Shown here piece after piece: positions 1 through 7,431 of a DNA stretch of 64,000 nt. The position numbers and the translations under genes were made by a program. The number at the start of each line of letters is the position of its first letter. The stretch's first letter is position 1. The stretch spans positions 558,001-622,000 of the forward strand of contig JADJXJ010000003.1 of the NCBI GenBank assembly GCA_016715945.1, written 5' to 3'. Below the pieces are notes generated by a model that was not told where the DNA came from, did not search any database, and worked only from the letters and a program-made list of their open reading frames with translations. This DNA is from Bacteroidota bacterium (GTDB taxonomy: Bacteria; Bacteroidota; Bacteroidia; Bacteroidales; F082).

Positions 1-889
1 CATTTCCCATATTGGTTTTGGTAATTGCTGTCGCTTTGTCGGTCGGTAAAGCTGGATTAAAAGTGATTGCATTGTTTTTTAACACCCCTAACGGCACAGA
101 TACAATTACGTAATCACCTTCAATTGTGTCGCCATTTGTTGTAACCTTTACTTTTTGGCTTCCGTGGTCTATTGCAGTAACTCTTGTGTTTAGTCTTATA
201 TCAAGTCCCTGAGCCAAAAAATCTGTTACCTTGTCGTAGCCGTTGGTGATGATTACATCACTGCCACCGAATTCTTCGTCATCGTAGAAATATTTTGAGG
301 AAAGTTTTGAAATGTCGCCACCTGTATTGAATTCTAAAAATGCCGAAAGCATATATTTCCAAAGTCTATTATTAGCTTGCGTTGGGTATAAAGAATTAAA
401 TACAGTCTCAAAACTTTGATTTTGATTTCCTGCATTTCTAACAGCATTCAAAGCGTTGTTGAATTGGTTTTCAGAACTCGTCAGAGTGCTGTCAGAATAA
501 GCTGAACCATTAACATCAAACACTGAAACATTGTCATCATCAGTCAAAAAGGTGTTTGCTCCTGATTGAGATGCCAGATTGGTTATAGGGTTTCCGTTTG
601 GTCCGTGTATCCAACTGGCTCCTTCATCAAAAGCAACCCCAAGACTTCTGTCGGTTCGGAGTCGTCCGCCCACTTTTTCTTGTGCTTCTAAAACGATAAC
701 TGTAAAGCCTCTCTGCTTTAATTTTTTAGCTGCTGCAAGACCTGATATACCTGCACCGATTACAATTACTGTTTTTCCGTTGGGCTTAATGTCGTCATCG
801 TCTTTACCGCAAGAAGCCAATAAAGTCGGTGTCAGTAGAATTAAAGGAAGTCCTGTTAGTGTGTCTTTTATAAATTTTCTTCTTTGCAT
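1..889 (-). CDS. Flavin monoamine oxidase family lipoprotein (C-terminus beyond window)
   Basis: The ATG is at 889 and the frame stays open to base 1, giving 296 residues of a partial protein. The N-terminus has an RRKF pair, a hydrophobic stretch and a lipobox-like LLASC, so it is probably exported as a lipoprotein, perhaps by the Tat route. Residues 40-75 hold the dinucleotide-binding signature VIVIGAGISGLAAAKKL followed by a glutamate-ending strand (VLEA) and GGRLRT, which are the FAD-binding hallmarks of the amine oxidase (PF01593) family. Such enzymes oxidise amines using FAD and release an aldehyde and hydrogen peroxide; the substrate cannot be told from sequence. It starts about 40 bases from attC 1 and is the single gene visible of the leftmost cassette. 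Confidence 0.85.
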   Translation of the reverse strand, partial: MQRRKFIKDTLTGLPLILLTPTLLASCGKDDDDIKPNGKTVIVIGAGISGLAAAKKLKQRGFTVIVLEAQEKVGGRLRTDRSLGVAFDEGASWIHGPNGNPITNLASQSGANTFLTDDDNVSVFDVNGSAYSDSTLTSSENQFNNALNAVRNAGNQNQSFETVFNSLYPTQANNRLWKYMLSAFLEFNTGGDISKLSSKYFYDDEEFGGSDVIITNGYDKVTDFLAQGLDIRLNTRVTAIDHGSQKVKVTTNGDTIEGDYVIVSVPLGVLKNNAITFNPALPTDKATAITKTNMGN

Positions 890-926
890 ATTTCTTTTTG
901 TTTTTTGGTTGTTTCTTTAAAATGGC

Positions 927-1059
927 ATGTAACTGTTTGGCGCTTGGCGCAGTGGCGGATTTTTAGCACAAAAGTTCAATCGTAGAACTGCTCTTGAACC
1001 TACCACAAAACTGTCATACAAAGCACTGAACCCGCCATTACGCCAAACCGCTGTTGTGC
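927..1059. repeat. attC-like site 1
   Basis: Imperfect palindrome with outer boxes ATGTAAC (927-933) and GTTGTGC (1053-1059). Inner arms TTTGGCGCTTGGCG and CGCCAAACCGC pair around a central segment of about 70 bases. GTTGTGC is the complement of GCACAAC in attC 2, closing the restriction-modification cassette to the right. Confidence 0.85.
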
Positions 1060-1112
1060 GTTCGGTGTTCTTCTTTCGTCCTGATTATCTGTCGGTTGTG
1101 GGTTGGGACAGA

Positions 1113-1171
1113 CACACTCTTTGCCAAGTTTTGGCTTGAGTGTGGGCTTGTGCGACTTGGCAATGTGTGTG
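1113..1171. repeat. Inner hairpin 1L (left end of type III RM super-cassette)
   Basis: Arms CACACTCTTTGCCAAG (1113-1128) and CTTGGCAATGTGTGTG (1156-1171) pair except for two T-T mismatches, around a G/T-rich loop. It lies just after the res stop codon. This copy has ACTCTTT/AATGTGT where the other seven have GCTCTTT/AATGTGC, a compensated change. Confidence 0.75.
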
Positions 1172-1191
1172 GCTGTTGAGCGTTGGCATTT

Positions 1192-3744
1192 CTATTCGTT
1201 TAATGTGTTTTCTAATGTCGTCTTAAATTCATTTTCGTTGTTGTAATAGTAGAAAGGAACGGCTGTTATCAAATAGGTATCCGTGTGAATTTTAATTGTC
1301 TTTTGTTCAGTTCTTATTTCTTTCAAAAAGTCTTCTTTCCATTTGTCGTGTCCTTTTAAATGCTCTCCTTTAGGTTCTATGAAAACCTGAAAAGTCATTT
1401 GTTCTCCGTCACGTTGTTTGCAGAACAATAAAAAGTCCGGCTCAAATGCTCGTCCGAGTTTGTCGAAGATTTTAATTTCTCTTTCGTTACGGATTAGGTA
1501 AATGTTCTCAAACTTTTGATTTATGCCTTCAAATCGTCTTGAAAACAATTCTACAAATTTCTTTTCTTCACTTGTTCCGTAGTTGGCGTTGTAAACATAC
1601 CAAGGTTCGTTGGCTACTAAAGTTTCTTGTCCGTCTGCTCTTTCACTGTCTTTGTAAACCTTGATTTCTTTGTCTTTGAAAACTTTATGAATGGGTTCTT
1701 TGATATAGTCTGAGCCTTCATATTCTGTCGAGTTACTTTTTATGTCTGCTTCAATGTTTTGCAGTAGTCCGTTTAAGGCTTGCAAATAGTCGAAATGACT
1801 AATTTCTTTTAGTCGGTCGGTTGTTCCGATAAAGGTGATTTCTAAACCTGCTAAGAAGTCTGTGCTGTCAATGAAATTTGAAAGTGAACCAACACTCGGA
1901 AAGTAATGTGATAAACTGTCGAAGTAGAAAAACGGGTTTTGGCTTAATGCAAAACGGATTGTGTTTTTCGGAATTTCAGTCAGTTTAACATCTTTGGTTT
2001 TAATTACTACATCATTGGATTGTGTCGGCTCCATTTCAAAAAATGCACTTGACATTCTGCCAACTCCCGAAGATAAAGTGTGTCGGTAGTTTGTTTTCTT
2101 TACTCCTAAATCAGCAAACGATTTTATGTTATCAAAACTCTTTGGAATTTTCTTATTGAAGAAAACGTGTCCATCTCTGTAAAAATCTGTTTTCTTAAAT
2201 TCAGGTTTTAAAAACAAATTGAGTTGAACCAAATTAGCATCATCTTCATAAATACCCGAATCAACAAGAGCTTTTTTCAATTCTGAAATGTATCTGCTAT
2301 CTTCTTTGGTGTGATAATACAATTCTTCCAACGTCTTTAAATCATTGGAAATATCATCATCAAATTTTCGGGTAAACTTGTCTTGCCCTTCTTCTAAAGC
2401 AAACGGATAATATCTTGCACCACGACCAATTAACTGGGCTTCTGAAAGTGTGGTTTTTCCTGGCTTTCCGTCTTTGCCGTCTCGGTCTTCGTAAAGACGA
2501 ACAATGTCAAACAAATTCAAAACGTCCCAACCTTCATTCAGCTTTTGAACGGCAAAAACCGCACGGATTGGATTGTTTTCATCTTCCAAGGTGTTGAGCA
2601 ATATTTGGTTTTGCTCGGCTTCTGTGTCATTGTTGGCACTTAGGCAATTTTCAACTCTGAAATTGGCTTGAATGCGTTTTACTATTTCGTTTGCTGAAAT
2701 GCCTTTGGCTTCAAAAAATCGGAAAGCCTTTTGAACGATTGGAACGGTAGAAGTCTTTTGAATTTTCTCTACCATTGCCACCGAAAAATCATCAATCAGT
2801 TTGTGAAAGTTCTCTTTGTTCTGTTCTGATTCTTTGATTGTCTTTTTGGCTTTAAACAGAATTACAGGCTTCAAATTGATATTGTTTGAAGTTGCCAATT
2901 CCTGACGATATAAATTCAAAATCAAAGCCTGAATGATTCTTTCTTGCTCGTCATACAATGAACGAATTAGGTTGATTTCTTTGGAATACTTGTCTTTACG
3001 AAACTCGGCAAGGTCGTATTTGAAAATTACCTTGTCTTGATAATGTTTTACCAATTCTGCTGTTTCGGTGTCTATGGTAGCCGTAAACTCCAACAAGATA
3101 TTTTCAAAATTGGAATCGTGAATTTTCTTTACGGTGTCTTCCCAACTACCGAACATATTGCCCGATTTTGTTCCTGCCACCAAGTGGTGAGCTTCGTCAG
3201 CAATCAAAACCAATTTTTTGTCTTTAAAATCTTCGTAGGTTACGCTGTTTTCTTTGGTGTTGTTCAGGTCAATATGAAGCTGTTGAATGGTGGTAAATTT
3301 TATGTTAATATTTTGATTATCTGATTCTTCAAAATTTTCTACTTCTTTAATCAAAACTTCTTTTCCTTCAATCACAATTTTGTTGTTGAACAAGTATTTT
3401 GAAGCCTGTGGATTCAGAAAATTGTCTTTGGTTTTCTGAATGATATTGTTGCTGTTTACAAAAAACAAAAAGTTGCGATAGCCTTTTTGGTAAAGGTGCA
3501 ACATCAAACCTGCCATTATCAACGTCTTTCCGCTTCCTGTTGCCATATTGTAAAGCAAGTGGTAAGGTCTTTTGGGTTTTTCTTCTAAATCTTCTTCATC
3601 TAAAAAAATGTATCGCTTAAATGCTTCAATCTGATAAGGGCGTTGTGCAAACTTTAAGTTATCGCTTATCCAACCGGGCATAGCAATTCGTGTCAAACTT
3701 TTTTTGACATAAGAATTATTGAATATTTCGTATAAAAATGCCAT
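1192..3744 (-). CDS. res: Type III restriction enzyme Res subunit (first system)
   Basis: 850 residues. It carries the superfamily 2 helicase motifs: Walker A ATGSGKT near residue 70, the DEAH box LIADEAHH near 183, and motif VI EAQLIGRGARYY near 437. The C-terminus has a PD-(D/E)xK nuclease pattern (EPDFLLF, then FIEPKGEH near residue 800). In type III systems Res translocates on or slides along DNA from the Mod complex and cuts when two recognition sites interact. It is last in the operon mod-rhuM-res (13-base gap to the rhuM-like gene), and its stop is 20 bases from inner hairpin 1L. The length fits the family and no break is seen, so it is probably active. Confidence 0.92.
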   Translation of the reverse strand: MAFLYEIFNNSYVKKSLTRIAMPGWISDNLKFAQRPYQIEAFKRYIFLDEEDLEEKPKRPYHLLYNMATGSGKTLIMAGLMLHLYQKGYRNFLFFVNSNNIIQKTKDNFLNPQASKYLFNNKIVIEGKEVLIKEVENFEESDNQNINIKFTTIQQLHIDLNNTKENSVTYEDFKDKKLVLIADEAHHLVAGTKSGNMFGSWEDTVKKIHDSNFENILLEFTATIDTETAELVKHYQDKVIFKYDLAEFRKDKYSKEINLIRSLYDEQERIIQALILNLYRQELATSNNINLKPVILFKAKKTIKESEQNKENFHKLIDDFSVAMVEKIQKTSTVPIVQKAFRFFEAKGISANEIVKRIQANFRVENCLSANNDTEAEQNQILLNTLEDENNPIRAVFAVQKLNEGWDVLNLFDIVRLYEDRDGKDGKPGKTTLSEAQLIGRGARYYPFALEEGQDKFTRKFDDDISNDLKTLEELYYHTKEDSRYISELKKALVDSGIYEDDANLVQLNLFLKPEFKKTDFYRDGHVFFNKKIPKSFDNIKSFADLGVKKTNYRHTLSSGVGRMSSAFFEMEPTQSNDVVIKTKDVKLTEIPKNTIRFALSQNPFFYFDSLSHYFPSVGSLSNFIDSTDFLAGLEITFIGTTDRLKEISHFDYLQALNGLLQNIEADIKSNSTEYEGSDYIKEPIHKVFKDKEIKVYKDSERADGQETLVANEPWYVYNANYGTSEEKKFVELFSRRFEGINQKFENIYLIRNEREIKIFDKLGRAFEPDFLLFCKQRDGEQMTFQVFIEPKGEHLKGHDKWKEDFLKEIRTEQKTIKIHTDTYLITAVPFYYYNNENEFKTTLENTLNE

Positions 3745-3756
3745 TATTCTTTCTTT

Positions 3757-4776
3757 TTATTTTTTTGGTTTTAAGGCTTTGAGTTTCTTATTAGCCTGCT
3801 CTATGCTGGCAATAAATTGCTTTTCGACTTCCGATAACTCATTTTCAGATTTACTCTTATACGTTTCGTATTCTGCTAATGCTTTGCGTTGAGCCAACTC
3901 TGCCGAAATTTTGCCTGCATTGGTCAATACATCTTGTCGGCTCATTTGAATAAATCCATCTAAAACTTCAATCCAATCTTTCATATACATTGGTTTTCGC
4001 TGCATAGCATTGATTTCTGCTATGTCTAAATAAGCGGAAACTAATCTATTTAAAACTGCTAATTCTTCTTCTGAAAGATAGTTTTTGGCTACTCCTATTT
4101 CTTGTTTAGTAGGTTTTTTGCCTTTGAACGTTGTCAAGCCCATAAAAGGCAATGCTGCATTGGCTCTTTGAAAAATAATTTCGGCTGCTGTATGACCGTG
4201 TGCTGCCCAATGAAGTTTGTTTTGCACTGTTTGGAAAAATTGTTGTGTAATGCTTGCACGAGCATCATAATCAATGCTTGTAGCATAAATCTCAAGTACT
4301 TTTCGGTAAAAAAGTTTTTCAGATGACCGAATGTCCCTAATACGGTCGAGCAATTCTTCAAAATAGCCACCGCCTTGTTTGAGCAGGTCATCGTTCATCG
4401 TAAAGCCTTTGATGAGGTATTCCCGAAGGCGTTCGGTTGCCCAAATACGAAACTGCGTACCGCGTAGTGATTTTACCCGGTAGCCCACGGAAATGATTAC
4501 ATCTAAATTGTAGTGTTCTATTTCACGTTCTACCTGACGATTTCCTTCCAATCGAACTGTTCGGAATTTCCGAACAGATGAATCGGGTTGTAATTCTCCT
4601 TCCTCAAAAATATGCTTGATATGCTCGCTGATATTGGATTTTGAAGACTGAAACAACTCCACCATATCGGCTTGGGTTAGCCACACGGTTTCATTCTCCA
4701 AACGTACCTGAATCTTCAATTGCCCATCTTCTGATAGATAAAGCAATATTTCACTATTTGATTTTTTAGGAAGCAT
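3757..4776 (-). CDS. RhuM-family protein
   Basis: 339 residues. The N-terminal part matches the RhuM family (named for a Salmonella pathogenicity-island gene): a short strand segment ILLYLSEDGQLKIQVRLENE, then WLTQADMVELFQSSKSNISEHIKHIFEEGEL, which resembles a Bro-N/KilA-N-like DNA-binding fold, and YNLDVIISVGYRVKS. The C-terminal third is helical and rich in Lys and Glu. RhuM-like genes are often found inserted in type I and type III restriction operons; their role is unknown and regulation of the system is only a guess. Here it sits between mod (4-base gap) and res (12-base gap), clearly cotranscribed. Confidence 0.85.
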   Translation of the reverse strand: MLPKKSNSEILLYLSEDGQLKIQVRLENETVWLTQADMVELFQSSKSNISEHIKHIFEEGELQPDSSVRKFRTVRLEGNRQVEREIEHYNLDVIISVGYRVKSLRGTQFRIWATERLREYLIKGFTMNDDLLKQGGGYFEELLDRIRDIRSSEKLFYRKVLEIYATSIDYDARASITQQFFQTVQNKLHWAAHGHTAAEIIFQRANAALPFMGLTTFKGKKPTKQEIGVAKNYLSEEELAVLNRLVSAYLDIAEINAMQRKPMYMKDWIEVLDGFIQMSRQDVLTNAGKISAELAQRKALAEYETYKSKSENELSEVEKQFIASIEQANKKLKALKPKK

Positions 4777-4780
4777 TTGC

Positions 4781-6514
4781 TTACTTCTTAATTTGGTAAA
4801 AATCTTGGGTTACTTTCTTTTCTTCTTCGGTGCAGGCAAAGTCGGCATCATTAAGCGAAGAAAGATTGACATACAGTTGGTTTTTGTCTAATATTTCACA
4901 AAGGTGTTGTTTCTGTTGGGCAAGGCTCAGGGCTTTAAATTCTTCTATATGCTCTTCTTGCTTCTTTATGTCCACATTGTAATTCAAGAAACTTTTGGCT
5001 TTCATCTGTTCCCAAATTTGCAGAAGTGTTTCGGTGTTTTTTGCTTCTTGTATTAGATTTATAAAAGTATTGTTATATTCCTTGAGTTCAAAGTAACTAT
5101 AATCTATTTGATTAAACCTGTCTTTTATTATTGAATGAGTATTTTCAAGTTGCTCAATTAAAATAAATTGTCTTTCTAGATAATTTGAAACAAAACCTGT
5201 TGTACCACTACCTGCAAAAAAATCTAAAATAACATCATTTTTATTAGAGTGTGCTTTTATAATTCGCTCAATCAATTTGTATGGCTTTTCAGTCAAATAT
5301 CCTGTTCTTTTTTTTCCGTCAACTCTAATTCTAGCTGCAACAGCCATTTTCCACCAATCTTTATTTTTTATTTTTTGATACTCGTCAAATAAATTTGACA
5401 TTTCCTCAACAAATTCTTCTTTATCTCTGCCCGTTTCCCACCAGTCTTCCGGTATTTTCCCTTTTTCGGTATAATCGCTACTCACATCAGCACTCATTTC
5501 ATTATTAAAACCACCAACGTGAACTTCAGAAGTCATTCTAACATCGTCACCATTAAAAATCCAATTTGTATCGGATTTAGAGTACCATAAAATATTATCG
5601 TGCTTTCTGTTATATTGTTTCATTTTAGGCGAACCAGGTCCGTGATAAGCCCAAATTATTTCATTCCTAAAATTTTGTCTTTCAAAAATTGAATCTAACA
5701 ATACCTTCAAGTAGTGTATTTCATTCCAGTCAGCTTGAACTAATATACTACCATTTTCTGATAATAAATCCTTTGCAACTTGTAACCGATTTTTCATAAA
5801 AGTTAACCAAGTTGAATGATTAAATTTATCGTTATAGTTAAATGAATCACCACCTGTATTATAAGGCGGGTCTATGTAAATCAGCTTTACTCTTCCTGCA
5901 AATTCTTTTTTCAAAGAATGCAAAGCTAAAAGGTTGTTACCTTTTATAATCAGGTTGTCGGTTATGGTGTCTTCGGGTAATCCTCTTTTCTTGTTTATTT
6001 CGGCATCCCGTTCAAATCCGTAAAAAGGGTGTTCTCCGTTTTTGTCAATGCGTTTTGCATTGGTCAAAACTTTTGGCTCTAAGAGTTGGGTAATTTCGTC
6101 TTGTGCTAAAATTTCATTGAAGAATATTTCTTCTCGTGTGTCTTCTTCACGGCTTTGTCCGCCTTCCAATATGCAGTCCTTAAATGGCCACACCAAAGCC
6201 ACTTCGTTGCGTTGTTTCAGGTATTTGCCGTCAATGGTTAATCCAACTTTGTTTTTGTATTTCGTATAGCTGTCGTTCAGGTAGTTTTTCTGTTCTAAAA
6301 AGCTGATAAACAATTCTTGTTTAAAGACTAAGACATCTTTTACTTTAACAAAAAACTTTTCTTTCAGAACCTCGTTTTGTAAAAGTAGTTCTATCAGTTC
6401 TTCATCAAAGTTTCTTGCTCGGTCAATGACTACCCATTTTTTCAGTTCTCCGTTGTCCGTCACGAAGTTGGGTTCTTTTTTGAGTTGCCTCTCCAATGTT
6501 TCGTATAATTTCAT
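4781..6514 (-). CDS. mod: Type III restriction-modification methyltransferase Mod (first system)
   Basis: 577 residues. The catalytic motif IV DPPYNTGG lies near residue 216 and the SAM-binding motif I DFFAGSGTTG near 438. This order (DPPY first) is that of beta-class N6-adenine methyltransferases, the class used by type III Mod proteins. The segment between them (about 260-430) should hold the target-recognition domain. NLIIKGNNLLALHSLKK upstream of DPPY is typical of the Mod family. It is the first gene of the operon, followed by rhuM-like and res. The recognition sequence cannot be predicted. A -7-like element lies about 28 bases upstream of the start. Confidence 0.92.
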   Translation of the reverse strand: MKLYETLERQLKKEPNFVTDNGELKKWVVIDRARNFDEELIELLLQNEVLKEKFFVKVKDVLVFKQELFISFLEQKNYLNDSYTKYKNKVGLTIDGKYLKQRNEVALVWPFKDCILEGGQSREEDTREEIFFNEILAQDEITQLLEPKVLTNAKRIDKNGEHPFYGFERDAEINKKRGLPEDTITDNLIIKGNNLLALHSLKKEFAGRVKLIYIDPPYNTGGDSFNYNDKFNHSTWLTFMKNRLQVAKDLLSENGSILVQADWNEIHYLKVLLDSIFERQNFRNEIIWAYHGPGSPKMKQYNRKHDNILWYSKSDTNWIFNGDDVRMTSEVHVGGFNNEMSADVSSDYTEKGKIPEDWWETGRDKEEFVEEMSNLFDEYQKIKNKDWWKMAVAARIRVDGKKRTGYLTEKPYKLIERIIKAHSNKNDVILDFFAGSGTTGFVSNYLERQFILIEQLENTHSIIKDRFNQIDYSYFELKEYNNTFINLIQEAKNTETLLQIWEQMKAKSFLNYNVDIKKQEEHIEEFKALSLAQQKQHLCEILDKNQLYVNLSSLNDADFACTEEEKKVTQDFYQIKK

Positions 6515-6541
6515 TTATCTTCTTTCAAATTATTCAATCGT

Positions 6542-6549
6542 CAAATTTA
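6542..6549 (-). promoter_or_regulatory. Possible -7 element for the mod-rhuM-res operon
   Basis: The minus strand reads TAAATTTG, matching the Bacteroidota -7 consensus TAnnTTTG, 27 bases before the mod ATG. I see no good TTTG/TTG -33 element at the usual 19-base spacing, so the call is tentative. Confidence 0.35.
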
Positions 6550-6586
6550 CTTTTTTTGTCGGTTGGTTTGTCCGAGCGTTGGCAAA

Positions 6587-6649
6587 AAATGGCTCTTTTG
6601 TTTTTTTGAGCGTTGGGCTGTGTGTCGGCAAAAACCAAATGTGCCATTT
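6587..6649. repeat. Inner hairpin 1R (right end of type III RM super-cassette)
   Basis: Arms AAATGGCTCTTTTG and CCAAATGTGCCATTT pair with the two conserved T-T mismatches, and the helix continues through a TTTTT/AAAAA block. It lies between the mod start and attC 2, only 27 bases from the attC box. Confidence 0.75.
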
Positions 6650-6676
6650 GCGGGTCGGCTGTCTTATTACACTGAC

Positions 6677-6809
6677 GCACAACGTTTTGGGGCTTGGCGA
6701 AGTGCGGGATTTTTAGCACTACACTTCAATCGAAGCACCAAAGTTCAAATTTAGCACAAATGTTCATACGAAGCACTTCACCCCGCATTTCGCCAAACCC
6801 TTGTTATCG
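6677..6809. repeat. attC-like site 2
   Basis: Boxes GCACAAC (6677-6683) and GTTATCG (6803-6809). GCACAAC matches attC 1 GTTGTGC in complement. GTTATCGG matches CCGATAAC of attC 3, closing the TonB/two-component cassette. Inner arms GGGGCTTGGCGAAGTGCGGG and CCCGCATTTCGCCAAACCC pair. Confidence 0.85.
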
Positions 6810-6936
6810 GCTGCCCTTCTGTCTGTCGTGGTCGGGTGTCTGCCGTGAGTTGTCGTGTCGGTTGTGCGGTCGGTGTATTTTTATTTTTTCAAAAAGAGGG
6901 GAAGAAAAAAAATGAAGTTTTAATCAGTCGGGAAAG

Positions 6937-7000
6937 GGCAAGCTCTTTTGCAAGTTTGGGTTTGAGTGTCGGCTTTGTGCGACTTGCAAATGTGCTTGCC
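6937..7000. repeat. Inner hairpin 2L (left end of TonB/two-component super-cassette)
   Basis: Arms GGCAAGCTCTTTTGCAAG (6937-6954) and CTTGCAAATGTGCTTGCC (6983-7000) are complementary except for the two T-T mismatches. The AT-rich block at 6906-6925 outside it is the reverse complement of 12431-12450 at the other end of the module. Confidence 0.8.
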
Positions 7001-7010
7001 TGTGTGATGG

Positions 7011-7427
7011 TTATTTTACAATCATTACCAAAGTTCCTGCAATAATCAAACCTGCACCAATGGCGGTTTTCAATGTCAATGTTTCGCCTAAAAAAATCAT
7101 TGCCAAAATGATTGTCAAAGCTACGCTTAGTTTGTCAATGGGTGCAACTTGTGATACGTTTCCTAACTGCAATGCTTTGAAATAAAACAACCACGACAAA
7201 CCTGTCGCAATGCCCGAAATAACAAGAAAAATGATGTTTTGTTTTGACAACGTGTTAATTCCTTTCGCTTCGCCTCTCGTCAAAATAATTGTCCAAATCA
7301 TTACCAAAATTACAACTGTTCTTATGCCTGTTGCAAGGTTTGAATTGATATTTGCCACGCCTAATTTCCCGAATATCGCTGTAAGCGAAGCAAACAAAGC
7401 TGATAGTATTGCGTAAATCCACCACAT
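7011..7427 (-). CDS. EamA-type small transporter
   Basis: 138 residues with about five hydrophobic segments, beginning MWWIYAILSALFASLTAIFGKLG, the usual start of a single-repeat EamA (drug/metabolite transporter) protein. Half-size members of this length are known and probably work as dimers. The segment PIDKLSVALTIILAMIFLGETLT matches the second half of an EamA repeat. The substrate is unknown. It follows the TonB receptor gene by 4 bases and is last in the operon RR-HK-PepSY-receptor-EamA; its stop is 10 bases from hairpin 2L. Confidence 0.8.
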   Translation of the reverse strand: MWWIYAILSALFASLTAIFGKLGVANINSNLATGIRTVVILVMIWTIILTRGEAKGINTLSKQNIIFLVISGIATGLSWLFYFKALQLGNVSQVAPIDKLSVALTIILAMIFLGETLTLKTAIGAGLIIAGTLVMIVK

Positions 7428-7431
7428 AGTT

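Noticed and set aside
579..920. Plus-strand frame of 113 codons at the left edge
   Set aside because: It is antisense to the flavin amine oxidase gene, which shows a clear FAD-binding motif and lipoprotein signal.
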